A stretch of 64,000 nucleotides of DNA. Source: Paraburkholderia phenoliruptrix. Lineage in GTDB: Bacteria > Pseudomonadota > Gammaproteobacteria > Burkholderiales > Burkholderiaceae. Position 1 is the stretch's first letter; each line of letters starts with the position of its first letter. A program made the translations under genes and the position numbers. The stretch spans positions 47,168-111,167 of the forward strand of contig NZ_JAEUAV010000024.1 in assembly GCF_019511605.1 (NCBI RefSeq), in the 5' to 3' direction. Below the pieces are notes generated by a model. That model saw only the letters and a program-made list of their open reading frames with translations. It was not told the origin of the DNA and searched no databases. Positions 17,197-25,862 of this stretch are shown here, in pieces.

Positions 17197-17293
17197 CAGC
17201 GGACGAGGCCAATAATCGCCGCGAATGCAGCCGTTGCGTGAGTCGCGTAAGAATCCGCGAGTGCGGGATTGTGAAGCCGGTGCATGAAAGTAC

Positions 17294-17322
17294 TTGCCAA
17301 GCAGTGTAGGGCTCCATATAAT
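17294..17322 (+). promoter_or_regulatory. sigma-70 promoter of tRNA-Val
   Basis: TTGCCA (17294-17299) and a perfect TATAAT (17317-17322) with 17 bp spacing, placing transcription start a few bases before the mature tRNA 5' end at 17334. Confidence 0.8.
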
Positions 17323-17333
17323 CTCGTTTCTTC

Positions 17334-17410
17334 AGGCTCGTAGCTCAGCTGGTTAGAGCACCACCTTGACATGGTGGGGGTCGTTGGTTCGAGTCCAATC
17401 GAGCCTACCA
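17334..17410 (+). tRNA. tRNA-Val (anticodon GAC)
   Basis: A 77-base cloverleaf with acceptor AGGCTCG/CGAGCCT, D-arm AGCTCAGCTGGTTAGAGC, anticodon stem CCACC/GGTGG around loop TTGACAT (anticodon GAC), T-arm with GGTTCGAGTCC, and an encoded CCA end. Confidence 0.97.
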
Positions 17411-17587
17411 ACGAAAAAGAAACTTCGGCATTGCCGGGGTTTCGCAAACTGCAGTAAGCGCCTGTGGCGCAATAGGCGAATACGGCGAAGGGCGATACGG
17501 TTATGGCACCGCGAACGTTGACCGAAACCACTTCGGAGCGACGCTAGTCGAGGACCACTTTCGCCGGTGCAGTTTGCAGGAAATGTG

Positions 17588-17623
17588 AATGCGGCCCCTC
17601 GAAAGCGGGGCCGCATTTTTTTT
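17588..17623 (+). terminator. strong intrinsic terminator between tRNA-Val and thrS
   Basis: A perfect 11-bp stem AATGCGGCCCC with GGGGCCGCATT, 8-base loop, then eight T. It ends 55 bases before the thrS start, so it could terminate the tRNA transcript or act as an attenuator in the thrS leader. The 177 bp between the tRNA and this hairpin hold no gene I can support. Confidence 0.9.
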
Positions 17624-17677
17624 GGCTTTTTCACCTGGTTGTATGTGCCGCCGCCGGTCGGCGCCATGGAGAACGCA

Positions 17678-19585
17678 ATGGTTTCGATACGTCTGCCTGA
17701 CGGTTCTGTTCGACAGTACGAGCATCCGGTGACCGTCGCCGAAGTGGCGGCGTCCATCGGCCCCGGCCTCGCGAAGGCGGCGCTCGGCGGCAAGATCGAC
17801 GGACAACTGGTCGACACGTCCACGCTGATCGATCACGACGTGGCGCTTGCCATCGTCACCGAAAAAGATGCGGACGGTCTCGATATCATTCGCCACTCCA
17901 CGGCACACCTGCTCGCGTACGCGGTGAAAGATCTGTATCCCGAGGCGCAGGTCACGATCGGCCCGGTAATCGACAACGGCTTTTACTACGACTTCGCCTA
18001 CAGCCGTCCTTTCACGCCCGAAGATCTGGAAAAGATCGAAAAGCGCATGCAGGAGCTCGCCAAGAAAGACGAGCCCGTGTCGCGCCGCGTTGTGTCGCGC
18101 GACGAAGCGGTGGACTACTTCAAGAGCATCGGCGAAAAGTACAAGGCGGAGATCATCGAGTCGATTCCCGCAACGGACGAGATCAAGCTGTACTCGCACG
18201 GCGGCTTCACCGACCTGTGCCGCGGCCCGCACGTGCCGTCCACCGGCAAGCTCAAGGTCTTCAAGCTGATGAAGGTGGCGGGTGCCTACTGGCGCGGCGA
18301 TTCGAAGAACGAGCAGTTGCAGCGCATTTACGGCACGGCCTGGACGAAGAAGGAAGACCAGGAAGCGTACCTGCACATGCTCGAGGAAGCGGAAAAGCGC
18401 GATCACCGCAAACTCGGCAAACAGCTCGACCTGTTCCACATGCAGGACGAGTCGCCCGGCATGGTGTTCTGGCATCCGCGCGGCTGGACGTTGTGGCAGC
18501 AGGTGGAGCAGTACATGCGCCGCCGCGTGAACGAGGCCGGCTACCTCGAAATCAAGACGCCCATGATCATGGACCGCTCGCTGTGGGAAGCGTCGGGCCA
18601 CTGGCAGAACTATCGTGAAAACATGTTCACGACGGAATCGGAAAAGCGCGACTACGCGATCAAGCCGATGAACTGTCCTGGTCACGTGCAGGTGTTCAAC
18701 CACGGTTTGCGCTCCTACCGCGATCTGCCGCTGCGTTATGCGGAGTTCGGCTCGTGCCACCGTAACGAATCCTCCGGCGCTCTGCATGGTTTGATGCGCG
18801 TGCGCGGTTTCGTGCAGGACGACGCGCACATCTTCTGCACGGAAGAGCAGTTCATTAGCGAGTCGATCGCCTTCAATACGCTCGCCATGAGCGTGTACAA
18901 GGATTTCGGCTTCGACAACGTCGAGATCAAGCTGTCGCTGCGCCCGGACGCGCGCGCGGGCACGGACGAAACGTGGGATCGCGCTGAGCAGGGCTTGCGC
19001 GAGGCGTTGACCGCCTGCGGCGTGACGTGGGAAGAACTGCCCGGCGAGGGCGCCTTCTACGGGCCGAAGGTCGAGTATCACATCAAGGACGCGCTCGGCC
19101 GCTCCTGGCAATGCGGCACGCTGCAGCTGGATATGGTCCTGCCCGAACGTCTTGGCGCGGAATACGTCGCTGAAGACAACGGCCGCCGGCGGCCCATCAT
19201 GCTGCACCGGGCAATCGTCGGATCAATGGAGCGTTTCCTCGGCATTCTGATCGAGCACCACGCCGGTGCAATGCCCGCATGGCTTGCACCGATGCAGGTG
19301 GTAGTGATGAATATCGCCGAAAACCAGGCCGAATACGCCCAGTCTCTTGCCCAATCGTTGCAAAAACAAGGGGTTAGAGTGGAAGCCGATTTGCGCAACG
19401 AGAAGATTAGCTATAAAATACGTGAGCACACGCTCGAGAAGGTGCCGTACCTGCTCGTGGTCGGCGACAAGGAGCGTGAAGCACAAACGGTAGCCGTGCG
19501 TGCCCGTGGTGGCGTTGACCTTGGCGTAATGCCGGTCGGCGCCTTCATTGAGCGTCTGCGCCAGGACGTGCAGTCGTTCAACTGA
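17678..19585 (+). CDS. thrS: threonine-tRNA ligase
   Basis: Charges tRNA-Thr. The 635-residue protein has an N-terminal TGS domain (MVSIRLPDGSVRQYEHPVTV), the editing/SAD domain with HSTAHLLAYAVKDLYPEAQ and CRGPHVPSTG, a class II catalytic core with MNCPGHVQVF and the motif 2 loop FGSCHRNESSGALHGLMRVR, and an anticodon-binding domain. GGAG at 17668-17671 sets the start at 17678; longer frames begin inside or before the upstream terminator. infC follows after 49 bp, beginning the ribosomal operon. Confidence 0.97.
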   Translation: MVSIRLPDGSVRQYEHPVTVAEVAASIGPGLAKAALGGKIDGQLVDTSTLIDHDVALAIVTEKDADGLDIIRHSTAHLLAYAVKDLYPEAQVTIGPVIDNGFYYDFAYSRPFTPEDLEKIEKRMQELAKKDEPVSRRVVSRDEAVDYFKSIGEKYKAEIIESIPATDEIKLYSHGGFTDLCRGPHVPSTGKLKVFKLMKVAGAYWRGDSKNEQLQRIYGTAWTKKEDQEAYLHMLEEAEKRDHRKLGKQLDLFHMQDESPGMVFWHPRGWTLWQQVEQYMRRRVNEAGYLEIKTPMIMDRSLWEASGHWQNYRENMFTTESEKRDYAIKPMNCPGHVQVFNHGLRSYRDLPLRYAEFGSCHRNESSGALHGLMRVRGFVQDDAHIFCTEEQFISESIAFNTLAMSVYKDFGFDNVEIKLSLRPDARAGTDETWDRAEQGLREALTACGVTWEELPGEGAFYGPKVEYHIKDALGRSWQCGTLQLDMVLPERLGAEYVAEDNGRRRPIMLHRAIVGSMERFLGILIEHHAGAMPAWLAPMQVVVMNIAENQAEYAQSLAQSLQKQGVRVEADLRNEKISYKIREHTLEKVPYLLVVGDKEREAQTVAVRARGGVDLGVMPVGAFIERLRQDVQSFN

Positions 19586-19634
19586 GCCACTTGGCAGCCC
19601 GGCTCGTTTTTTTAATTTTTAGAGGAAACGTAAC

Positions 19635-20159
19635 ATCGCTACTGATAAGTCTGCGCACCGCATCAACGGTGAAATTACGGCACCCGAGGTGCGTCTGGTC
19701 GGAGTCGAGAACGAACCGCTCGGCATCGTGAAGCTCGCTGATGCGTTCCGCATGTCGGAACAGCAAGATGTGGATCTGGTCGAAATCGCTCCTCAAGCGG
19801 TCCCGCCGGTTTGCCGTTTGATGGACTACGGCAAGTTCAAGTACCAGGAAGCGAAGAAGCAACACGAGGCGAAGCTCAAGCAGAAGGTCATCCAGGTCAA
19901 GGAAGTCAAATTCCGCCCGGGTACCGACGACGGCGACTACAACGTCAAGCTGCGTAACCTCGTCCGCTTCCTCGAAGACGGCGACAAGACGAAAATCACG
20001 TTGCGTTTCCGTGGCCGCGAAATGGCTCACCAGGAAATTGGCATGCGCATGCTGGAACGCCTGCGCACCGATCTCGACGAAGTTGGTCAGGTCGAGCAAA
20101 TGCCGAAAATGGAAGGGCGCCAGATGATCATGGTGCTCGCTCCGAAGAAAAAGAAGTAA
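19635..20159 (+). CDS. infC: translation initiation factor IF-3 (AUC start)
   Basis: IF-3, 174 residues, binds the 30S subunit and enforces canonical start codons. The frame opens with ATC at 19635 (then ATDKSAHRINGEI) placed eight bases after AGAGGA; no upstream ATG exists in frame, and starting at the GTG at 19689 would drop the conserved N-terminal segment. Later signatures are PPVCRLMDYGKFKYQEAKK and VKEVKFRPGTDDGDY. A rare AUU/AUC start is the known basis of IF-3 autoregulation in enterobacteria, and the same control is inferred here. Confidence 0.95.
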   Translation: MATDKSAHRINGEITAPEVRLVGVENEPLGIVKLADAFRMSEQQDVDLVEIAPQAVPPVCRLMDYGKFKYQEAKKQHEAKLKQKVIQVKEVKFRPGTDDGDYNVKLRNLVRFLEDGDKTKITLRFRGREMAHQEIGMRMLERLRTDLDEVGQVEQMPKMEGRQMIMVLAPKKKK

Positions 20160-20404
20160 ACGGTCAGAGCGGCGGCGCGCCATGAGGCGCGAGTTCTGGT
20201 TGTCAAAGATAATGTCGCCGCGCCGGGTATCCGGTGCGGCGACAGCAGGTTTCGGAGCGGCGCTCGTGCAAATGCGCGTCGTTTCCCGAAAAGCGGCTGC
20301 CGGCGGTATCGGCGGTCTGCATACCAAGTGGAGTGGGTTTCGAAGGGCGGGTAATGGCCATCTGGCCGACCGCACACCCATATCCATCTAATAATGGAGT
20401 TGTC

Positions 20405-20602
20405 ATGCCGAAGATGAAGACCAAGAAGAGTGCTGCGAAGCGCTTCGTGGTGCGTCCGGGCGGTACCGTCAAGCGCGGTCAGGCCTTCAAGCGCCACATT
20501 CTTACCAAGAAGACCACCAAGAACAAACGCCATCTGCGCGGTTCGACGGCAGTTCATGATTCCGATCTGAACTCCGTGCGCGCAATGCTGCCGTTCGCTT
20601 AA
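20405..20602 (+). CDS. rpmI: 50S ribosomal protein L35
   Basis: A 65-residue basic protein starting MPKMKTKKSAAKRF with KRGQAFKRHILTKK, typical L35. It lies between infC and rplT. The gap from infC is 245 bp, longer than usual, and holds no convincing gene; it may contain an internal promoter or leader. rplT begins 29 bp downstream after AGGAG. Confidence 0.97.
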   Translation: MPKMKTKKSAAKRFVVRPGGTVKRGQAFKRHILTKKTTKNKRHLRGSTAVHDSDLNSVRAMLPFA

Positions 20603-20631
20603 CCCTTAACCGAAACTCATAGGAGCAAGAC

Positions 20632-20991
20632 ATGCCTCGAGTCAAACGTGGGGTTACCGCACGGGCCCGTCACAAGAAGATCATCAAGCTGGCCAAGGGT
20701 TACCGCGGCCGTCGCAATAACGTCTATCGCATCGCCAAGCAGGCGGTCATGCGCGCAGGCCAGTACGCCTACCGCGATCGCCGCAACAAGAAGCGTGTGT
20801 TCCGCGCACTGTGGATCACGCGTATCAACGCGGCGGTGCGTCAGCACGACATGACGTACAGCGTGTTCATCAACGGCCTGAAGAAGGCTTCGATCGAACT
20901 CGACCGCAAGGTGCTGGCCGACATGGCTGTGTTCGACAAGGCTGCTTTTGCTGCGATCGTTCAGCAGGTGAAAGCCGCCGTTGCAGCCTGA
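20632..20991 (+). CDS. rplT: 50S ribosomal protein L20
   Basis: A 119-residue L20, beginning [17 protein letters not shown] and containing [16 protein letters not shown]. It binds 23S rRNA early in assembly and often represses its own operon. AGGAG precedes the ATG. A long perfect terminator hairpin follows before pheS. Confidence 0.98.
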
Positions 20992-21058
20992 TTGCGCTTC
21001 TGGCAATTAACACTGCGTGGTTCGTTGCAGCGAACATCCGGTAGTCTCGGTGACGCTG

Positions 21059-21098
21059 CAACAAAAACGGGGCTCCTCACCGAGCCCCGTTTTTGTTG
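21059..21098 (+). terminator. long perfect terminator hairpin between rplT and pheS
   Basis: A 17-bp perfect stem (arms 21059-21075 and 21082-21098) around a 6-base loop CTCACC. The 3' arm contains the T-run. GTTGCAGC at 21024-21031 can pair with GCTGCAAC at 21055-21062, overlapping the base of the 5' arm. It ends 50 bases before pheS and could terminate rplT transcripts or attenuate pheST. Confidence 0.9.
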
Positions 21099-21148
21099 GT
21101 AGAACCGGTTTGTTTCGATAGAACACTGACGTTGAAATGATGGGATCA

Positions 21149-22162
21149 ATGGATCTGGACCAGATTGTCGCCGACGCGCAAAACGCCTTCGCAGAAGCCT
21201 CCGACGTCACCACGCTCGAAAACGAGAAAGCACGCTTTCTCGGCAAGTCGGGCGCGCTGACCGAACTGTTGAAGGGCCTTGGCAAACTCGATCCCGAAAC
21301 GCGCAAGACCGAAGGCGCACGGATCAACCTCGTCAAACAACAAGTCGAAGCCGCGTTGACGGCACGCCGTCAGGCGCTGGCCGACGCGTTGCTGAACCAG
21401 CGCCTCGCCGCTGAAGCGATCGACGTCACCTTGCCGGGTCGCGGCGCCAATACGGGCAGCCTGCACCCGGTCATGCGCACGTGGGAGCGCGTCGAACAGA
21501 TTTTCGGCAGCATTGGATTCGACGTGGCCGACGGCCCCGAGATCGAAACCGACTGGTACAACTTCACCTCGCTGAACAGCCCGGAAAATCATCCGGCGCG
21601 TTCAATGCAGGACACTTTCTATGTGGACGGCAAAGACGCCGACGGCCGCCAGTTGCTGCTGCGCACGCACACGAGCCCGATGCAGGTGCGCTACGCGCGC
21701 ACCAACACGCCGCCCATCAAGGTTATCGTGCCGGGCCGCACCTACCGTGTGGACAGCGACGCGACTCACTCGCCCATGTTCAATCAGGTCGAAGGTCTGT
21801 GGATCGACGAGAACATCAGCTTCGCGGACCTGAAGGGTGTCTATACCGACTTTCTCAGGAAGTTCTTCGAGCGCGACGATATTCAGGTTCGTTTCCGTCC
21901 GTCGTACTTTCCGTTTACCGAACCGTCGGCTGAGATCGACATGCTGTTCGAAACGGGCAAGAACGCGGGCAAGTGGCTCGAGATTTCGGGCTCAGGCCAG
22001 GTGCACCCCACGGTGATCCGCAACATGGGTCTCGACCCGGAGCGCTACATCGGCTTTGCATTCGGCAGCGGCCTCGAGCGGCTCACCATGTTGCGCTACG
22101 GCGTGCAGGACTTGCGTCTGTTCTTTGAAAACGACCTGCGCTTCCTGCGTCAATTTGCCTGA
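21149..22162 (+). CDS. pheS: phenylalanine-tRNA ligase alpha subunit
   Basis: Catalytic alpha subunit of the alpha2-beta2 PheRS. It has an N-terminal coiled coil, then LPGRGANTGSLHPVMRTWER, motif 2 around THSPMFNQVEGLWIDE, and motif 3 GFAFGSGLERLTMLRYGV. The start MDLDQIVADAQ at 21149 has GGGA upstream; an alternative ATG at 21137 adds MMGS. pheT follows after 148 bp. Confidence 0.96.
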   Translation: MDLDQIVADAQNAFAEASDVTTLENEKARFLGKSGALTELLKGLGKLDPETRKTEGARINLVKQQVEAALTARRQALADALLNQRLAAEAIDVTLPGRGANTGSLHPVMRTWERVEQIFGSIGFDVADGPEIETDWYNFTSLNSPENHPARSMQDTFYVDGKDADGRQLLLRTHTSPMQVRYARTNTPPIKVIVPGRTYRVDSDATHSPMFNQVEGLWIDENISFADLKGVYTDFLRKFFERDDIQVRFRPSYFPFTEPSAEIDMLFETGKNAGKWLEISGSGQVHPTVIRNMGLDPERYIGFAFGSGLERLTMLRYGVQDLRLFFENDLRFLRQFA

Positions 22163-22310
22163 GTGAGTGTGTGAGCGCGCGCGGCGCGCTTTGCATAGAG
22201 CGCGGCGATGCACCCGAAAGTGCGAGCCGCCAAAGCGTCCCGGCAGTGACTTTCAGCGAAGCTGGCCCTGCCTCATGCGGACCTAACCCGATCAGAACGT
22301 ACACAGAACC

Positions 22311-24746
22311 ATGCAATTCCCGGAATCCTGGCTGAGAACCTTTGTCGATCCGCAACTGACGACGGACGAGCTGTCGCACGCCTTGACGATGGCCGGTCTC
22401 GAAGTGGAAGACCTGCGACCGGCCGCGCCGCCGACCTCGAAGATCGTGGTCGGTCAGGTGCTGGAAGTCGTCAAGCATCCGGATGCGGACAAGCTCAACG
22501 TCTGCCAGGTCAACGCAGGCACCGGCGCTACGCTGAACATCGTATGCGGTGCGCCGAACGTGGCGCCCGGCATCAAGGTGCCGGTCGCGCTGGTCGGCGC
22601 GCAACTGCCGCCGGCCGAAGAGGGCGGCGCACCGTTCGCGATCAGGCTGTCGAAGCTGCGCGGCGTGGAAAGCCAGGGCATGTTGTGCTCGGCACGTGAA
22701 CTGAAGCTTTCCGAAGATCATAGCGGCCTCATGATCCTGCCGGAAGATACGCCGATTGGCCAGGACATCCGCGAAACGCTCAATCTCGACGACACCATCT
22801 TCGAGATCAAGCTGACGCCGAACAAGGCCGACTGCCTGTCCGTGTTCGGAGTGGCGCGCGAAACTTCCGCGATCACCGGCGCGCCGTTGCGACCGCTCGA
22901 GATCAAGCCCGTCGAAGTCAAGCTTGACGAGACCTTGCCGGTCAAAATTTCGGCGCCCGATCTTTGCGGTCGCTTCTCAGGCCGCGTCATCCGCGGTGTG
23001 AATGCGCGTGCGAAATCACCGCAATGGATGGTCGAACGTCTGGAGCGTTCCGGTCAGCGCAGCATCTCGGCGCTTGTCGACATCTCCAATTACGTGATGC
23101 TCGAGCTGGGCCGTCCGTCGCATGTGTTCGATCTCGACAAGATCCACGGTGGCATGGACGTGCGCTGGGGCCGCAAAGGCGAAACGCTGAAGCTGCTGAA
23201 CGGCAACACGGTCGAACTCGACGAAACCGTCGGCGTGATCGCGGACGAGCAGCATATCGAAAGTCTCGCCGGCATCATGGGCGGCGACAGCACGGCCGTC
23301 ACGCTGGACACCACCAACATTTATCTTGAAGCCGCATTCTGGTGGCCCGACAGCATTCGTGGCCGCTCGCGCAAGTACAACTTCTCGACGGACGCCGGCC
23401 ATCGCTTCGAGCGCGGCGTCGACTACGCGACCACCGTCGAACATATCGAGCGCATTACACAACTGATCCTGGATATTTGCGGCGGCGAGGCAGGTCCGGT
23501 GGACGACCAGGTCGTCAACGTGCCCAAGCGCGAGCCGGTGAAGATGCGCGTGTCGCGCGCCAACCGCATCATCGGCGTAGCAATCGGGGCGGACGAGATC
23601 GCGCAGATCTTCACGCGCCTTGGCCTTCCATTCGAGCGCGACGGCGACACGTTCTCGGTGATGCCGCCGTCATACCGCTTCGATATTGAAATCGAAGAAG
23701 ATCTGATCGAGGAAGTCGCGCGTATTTACGGCTTCGAAAAGATTCCCGCGCGGCCACCGGTCGCAAAGAGCGAGATGCGCGCCACCAACGAAACGCGCCG
23801 CTCGATCCACACGATCCGCCACACACTCGCCGCACGCGACTACGCGGAAACGGTGAATTTCAGTTTCGTGGATGCCGAGTGGGAGCAGGACTTCGCGGGC
23901 AACGACAAGCCCGTGCGCCTGCTGAACCCCATCGCGAGCCAGTTGTCGGTCATGCGCACTACGCTGTTCGGCAGCCTGATTCACGTGCTGCGCACGAATC
24001 TGAACCGGCGTGCCGCCGACCGCGTGCGCGTGTTCGAAGCGGGCCGCGTGTTTCTGCACGATCCGTCGATCAAGGCCGGTGAACTGACCGTGGAAGGCTT
24101 CGCGCAGCCGAAGATGATCGGCGGCCTCGCCTACGGTCCGGCACTCGAAGAGCAATGGGGCGCGCCCGCGCGCACGGTCGACTACTTCGACGTGAAAGCC
24201 GACGTCGAGGCGCTGCTTGCGCCGGCAGTAGCGCGCTTCGTGAAAGCGGAGCATCCGGCGCTGCATCCGGGGCGCAGCGCACGCATTGAACTGAATGGTC
24301 GCGCGATCGGCTGGATTGGCGAACTGCATCCGCGCTGGATGCAAAAATATGATTTACCGCATGCGCCAATTCTGTTTGAACTTGAAGCCGACGCATTAAT
24401 GCAGCGCGTGTTGCCCACACCGTCGGAAGTGTCCAAATTCCCGCCGGTGCGACGCGATATCGCGGTGGTCGTCGATCAAAAAATCGAGGTCCAGGCGCTG
24501 CTCGACGAGCTTCAGGCGGCCCAGTCGGAGCCTGCCTGCAAGACCGTTCAGAAGGTTGCGCTTTTTGACGAATTCCGTCCAAAATCAAATACTTCCGGCG
24601 GTCTGGCGGCTCACGAGAAAAGCCTTGCGTTCCGGGTTACCTTGCAAGATACTGGCGGGACCCTTCAGGACGAAACGGTCGATCTGGCCATTCAGACTCT
24701 GGTGGAACGTCTGGCTCGAGTATATGGCGCACGGTTGCGCGGATAA
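22311..24746 (+). CDS. pheT: phenylalanine-tRNA ligase beta subunit
   Basis: An 811-residue beta subunit starting MQFPESWLRTFVDPQL. Domains in order are an EMAP-like tRNA-binding domain (about residues 40-150), the B3/B4 editing region (ISALVDISNYVMLELGRPSH), B5 (VARIYGFEKIPARPP at its end), and a C-terminal ferredoxin-fold anticodon-binding domain (SKFPPVRRDIAVVVD). It pairs with PheS. The 148-bp gap from pheS holds nothing recognisable. Confidence 0.97.
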   Translation: MQFPESWLRTFVDPQLTTDELSHALTMAGLEVEDLRPAAPPTSKIVVGQVLEVVKHPDADKLNVCQVNAGTGATLNIVCGAPNVAPGIKVPVALVGAQLPPAEEGGAPFAIRLSKLRGVESQGMLCSARELKLSEDHSGLMILPEDTPIGQDIRETLNLDDTIFEIKLTPNKADCLSVFGVARETSAITGAPLRPLEIKPVEVKLDETLPVKISAPDLCGRFSGRVIRGVNARAKSPQWMVERLERSGQRSISALVDISNYVMLELGRPSHVFDLDKIHGGMDVRWGRKGETLKLLNGNTVELDETVGVIADEQHIESLAGIMGGDSTAVTLDTTNIYLEAAFWWPDSIRGRSRKYNFSTDAGHRFERGVDYATTVEHIERITQLILDICGGEAGPVDDQVVNVPKREPVKMRVSRANRIIGVAIGADEIAQIFTRLGLPFERDGDTFSVMPPSYRFDIEIEEDLIEEVARIYGFEKIPARPPVAKSEMRATNETRRSIHTIRHTLAARDYAETVNFSFVDAEWEQDFAGNDKPVRLLNPIASQLSVMRTTLFGSLIHVLRTNLNRRAADRVRVFEAGRVFLHDPSIKAGELTVEGFAQPKMIGGLAYGPALEEQWGAPARTVDYFDVKADVEALLAPAVARFVKAEHPALHPGRSARIELNGRAIGWIGELHPRWMQKYDLPHAPILFELEADALMQRVLPTPSEVSKFPPVRRDIAVVVDQKIEVQALLDELQAAQSEPACKTVQKVALFDEFRPKSNTSGGLAAHEKSLAFRVTLQDTGGTLQDETVDLAIQTLVERLARVYGARLRG

Positions 24747-24815
24747 CCCGCATTTAACAATTGCACGGCTGTTTCCGCATCCTTTGTTTTCTGTCTGGCG
24801 CGCCATTTGATAGAT

Positions 24816-25226
24816 ATGAATGAAATGAACTCGAGTGATTTCGAAGCCCTTCTTACGGCGCAACGCAGCGCCATGATTCGAGAAATTCCGACATCACCCG
24901 CCGCCGTTTCAACTGAAACGCCGACGCTCACCAAAGCGGAACTTGCCGAGTTGCTGTTCGACAATGTCGGGCTCAACAAGCGGGAAGCGAAAGACATGGT
25001 CGAGGCGTTCTTCGAGGTGATTCGCGACGCGCTGGAGAGCGGCGACAGCGTCAAGCTCTCGGGCTTCGGCAACTTCCAGTTGCGTGACAAGCCGCAGCGC
25101 CCGGGCCGGAACCCGAAAACCGGCGAGGCAATTCCCATTGCCGCGCGCCGCGTTGTGACGTTCCATGCAAGTCAAAAGCTGAAGGCCCTGGTCGAGAACG
25201 GCGCAGAAGCGAGCTTTACGCGCTGA
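24816..25226 (+). CDS. ihfA: integration host factor alpha subunit (N-terminally extended)
   Basis: DNA-bending HU/IHF protein acting with IhfB. The core from about residue 39 (LTKAELAELLFDNVGLNKRE) to the end includes the DNA-arm segment GRNPKTGEAIPIAARRVVTF. The chosen start at 24816 gives 136 residues against the usual about 100, an N-terminal extension of about 35 residues. Starts at 24807 (TTG) or 24825 are also possible. It follows pheT by 69 bp and precedes a MerR gene, the standard ihfA context. Confidence 0.94.
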   Translation: MNEMNSSDFEALLTAQRSAMIREIPTSPAAVSTETPTLTKAELAELLFDNVGLNKREAKDMVEAFFEVIRDALESGDSVKLSGFGNFQLRDKPQRPGRNPKTGEAIPIAARRVVTFHASQKLKALVENGAEASFTR

Positions 25227-25272
25227 TCGACTGGCGCGTTCCTGCGCAACCCACCACGACGGCTAACTGACG

Positions 25273-25680
25273 ATGACAGCGACGATGGAAAAAGTCGTCT
25301 TGCCTCCGATTCCGGCGAAACGCTACTTCACAATTGGTGAGGTCAGCGAACTATGCGGTGTCAAGCCGCACGTGCTGCGCTATTGGGAGCAGGAGTTTAC
25401 GCAGTTGCGGCCGGTCAAGCGGCGCGGCAATCGCCGGTACTATCAGCATCATGAAGTGCTGTTGATCCGGCGCATCCGCGAGTTGTTGTACGAGCAAGGC
25501 TTCACGATCAACGGTGCACGCAACCGGCTCGAGTCACATGGCGGCGGCGCGCACGGTGCGCCGGCTGAAGCAGGCGAGCATGTCGAAGGGATCGCACCGC
25601 CGGCGCCGACCACGGTTGCTGTCGATGTCGAGCAGTTGCGCAAGGAACTGCTGCATGTGATCGATCTGCTCAATCGCTAA
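25273..25680 (+). CDS. MerR family transcriptional regulator
   Basis: A 135-residue MerR-type regulator with N-terminal winged helix-turn-helix (RYFTIGEVSELCGVKPHVLR, then YWEQEFTQLRPVKRRGNRRY) and a short C-terminal helix (VEQLRKELLHVIDLLNR). There is no metal-binding Cys cluster. The family member next to ihfA is widely conserved, but its targets are not known to me. It lies 46 bp after ihfA, probably co-transcribed. Confidence 0.92.
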   Translation: MTATMEKVVLPPIPAKRYFTIGEVSELCGVKPHVLRYWEQEFTQLRPVKRRGNRRYYQHHEVLLIRRIRELLYEQGFTINGARNRLESHGGGAHGAPAEAGEHVEGIAPPAPTTVAVDVEQLRKELLHVIDLLNR

Positions 25681-25702
25681 CGGGTTTGTTCACGCGGGGC
25701 GG

Positions 25703-25731
25703 TTCTCATCGAATGAAGTGTCTGTTATAAT
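25703..25731 (+). promoter_or_regulatory. sigma-70 promoter of tRNA-Pro
   Basis: A perfect TATAAT at 25726-25731 and TTCTCA at 25703-25708 with 17 bp spacing; start of transcription would be about five bases before the tRNA. Confidence 0.65.
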
Positions 25732-25742
25732 TTCTTGCTGTT

Positions 25743-25823
<81 letters not shown>

Positions 25824-25827
25824 AATC

Positions 25828-25862
25828 AAGGCCTTATGGATGCATGTCCATAAGGCCTTTTT
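25828..25862 (+). terminator. intrinsic terminator of tRNA-Pro
   Basis: A 13-bp perfect stem AAGGCCTTATGGA with TCCATAAGGCCTT, 6-base loop, T-run. A close copy occurs at 30769-30801. Confidence 0.9.

Noticed and set aside
17411..17677. T-box leader for thrS
   Set aside because: No T-box sequence or specifier-loop arrangement is visible, and the system is typical of Gram-positive bacteria.
20992..21058. Phe-rich leader peptide for pheST attenuation
   Set aside because: Short frames here contain at most one or two Phe codons.
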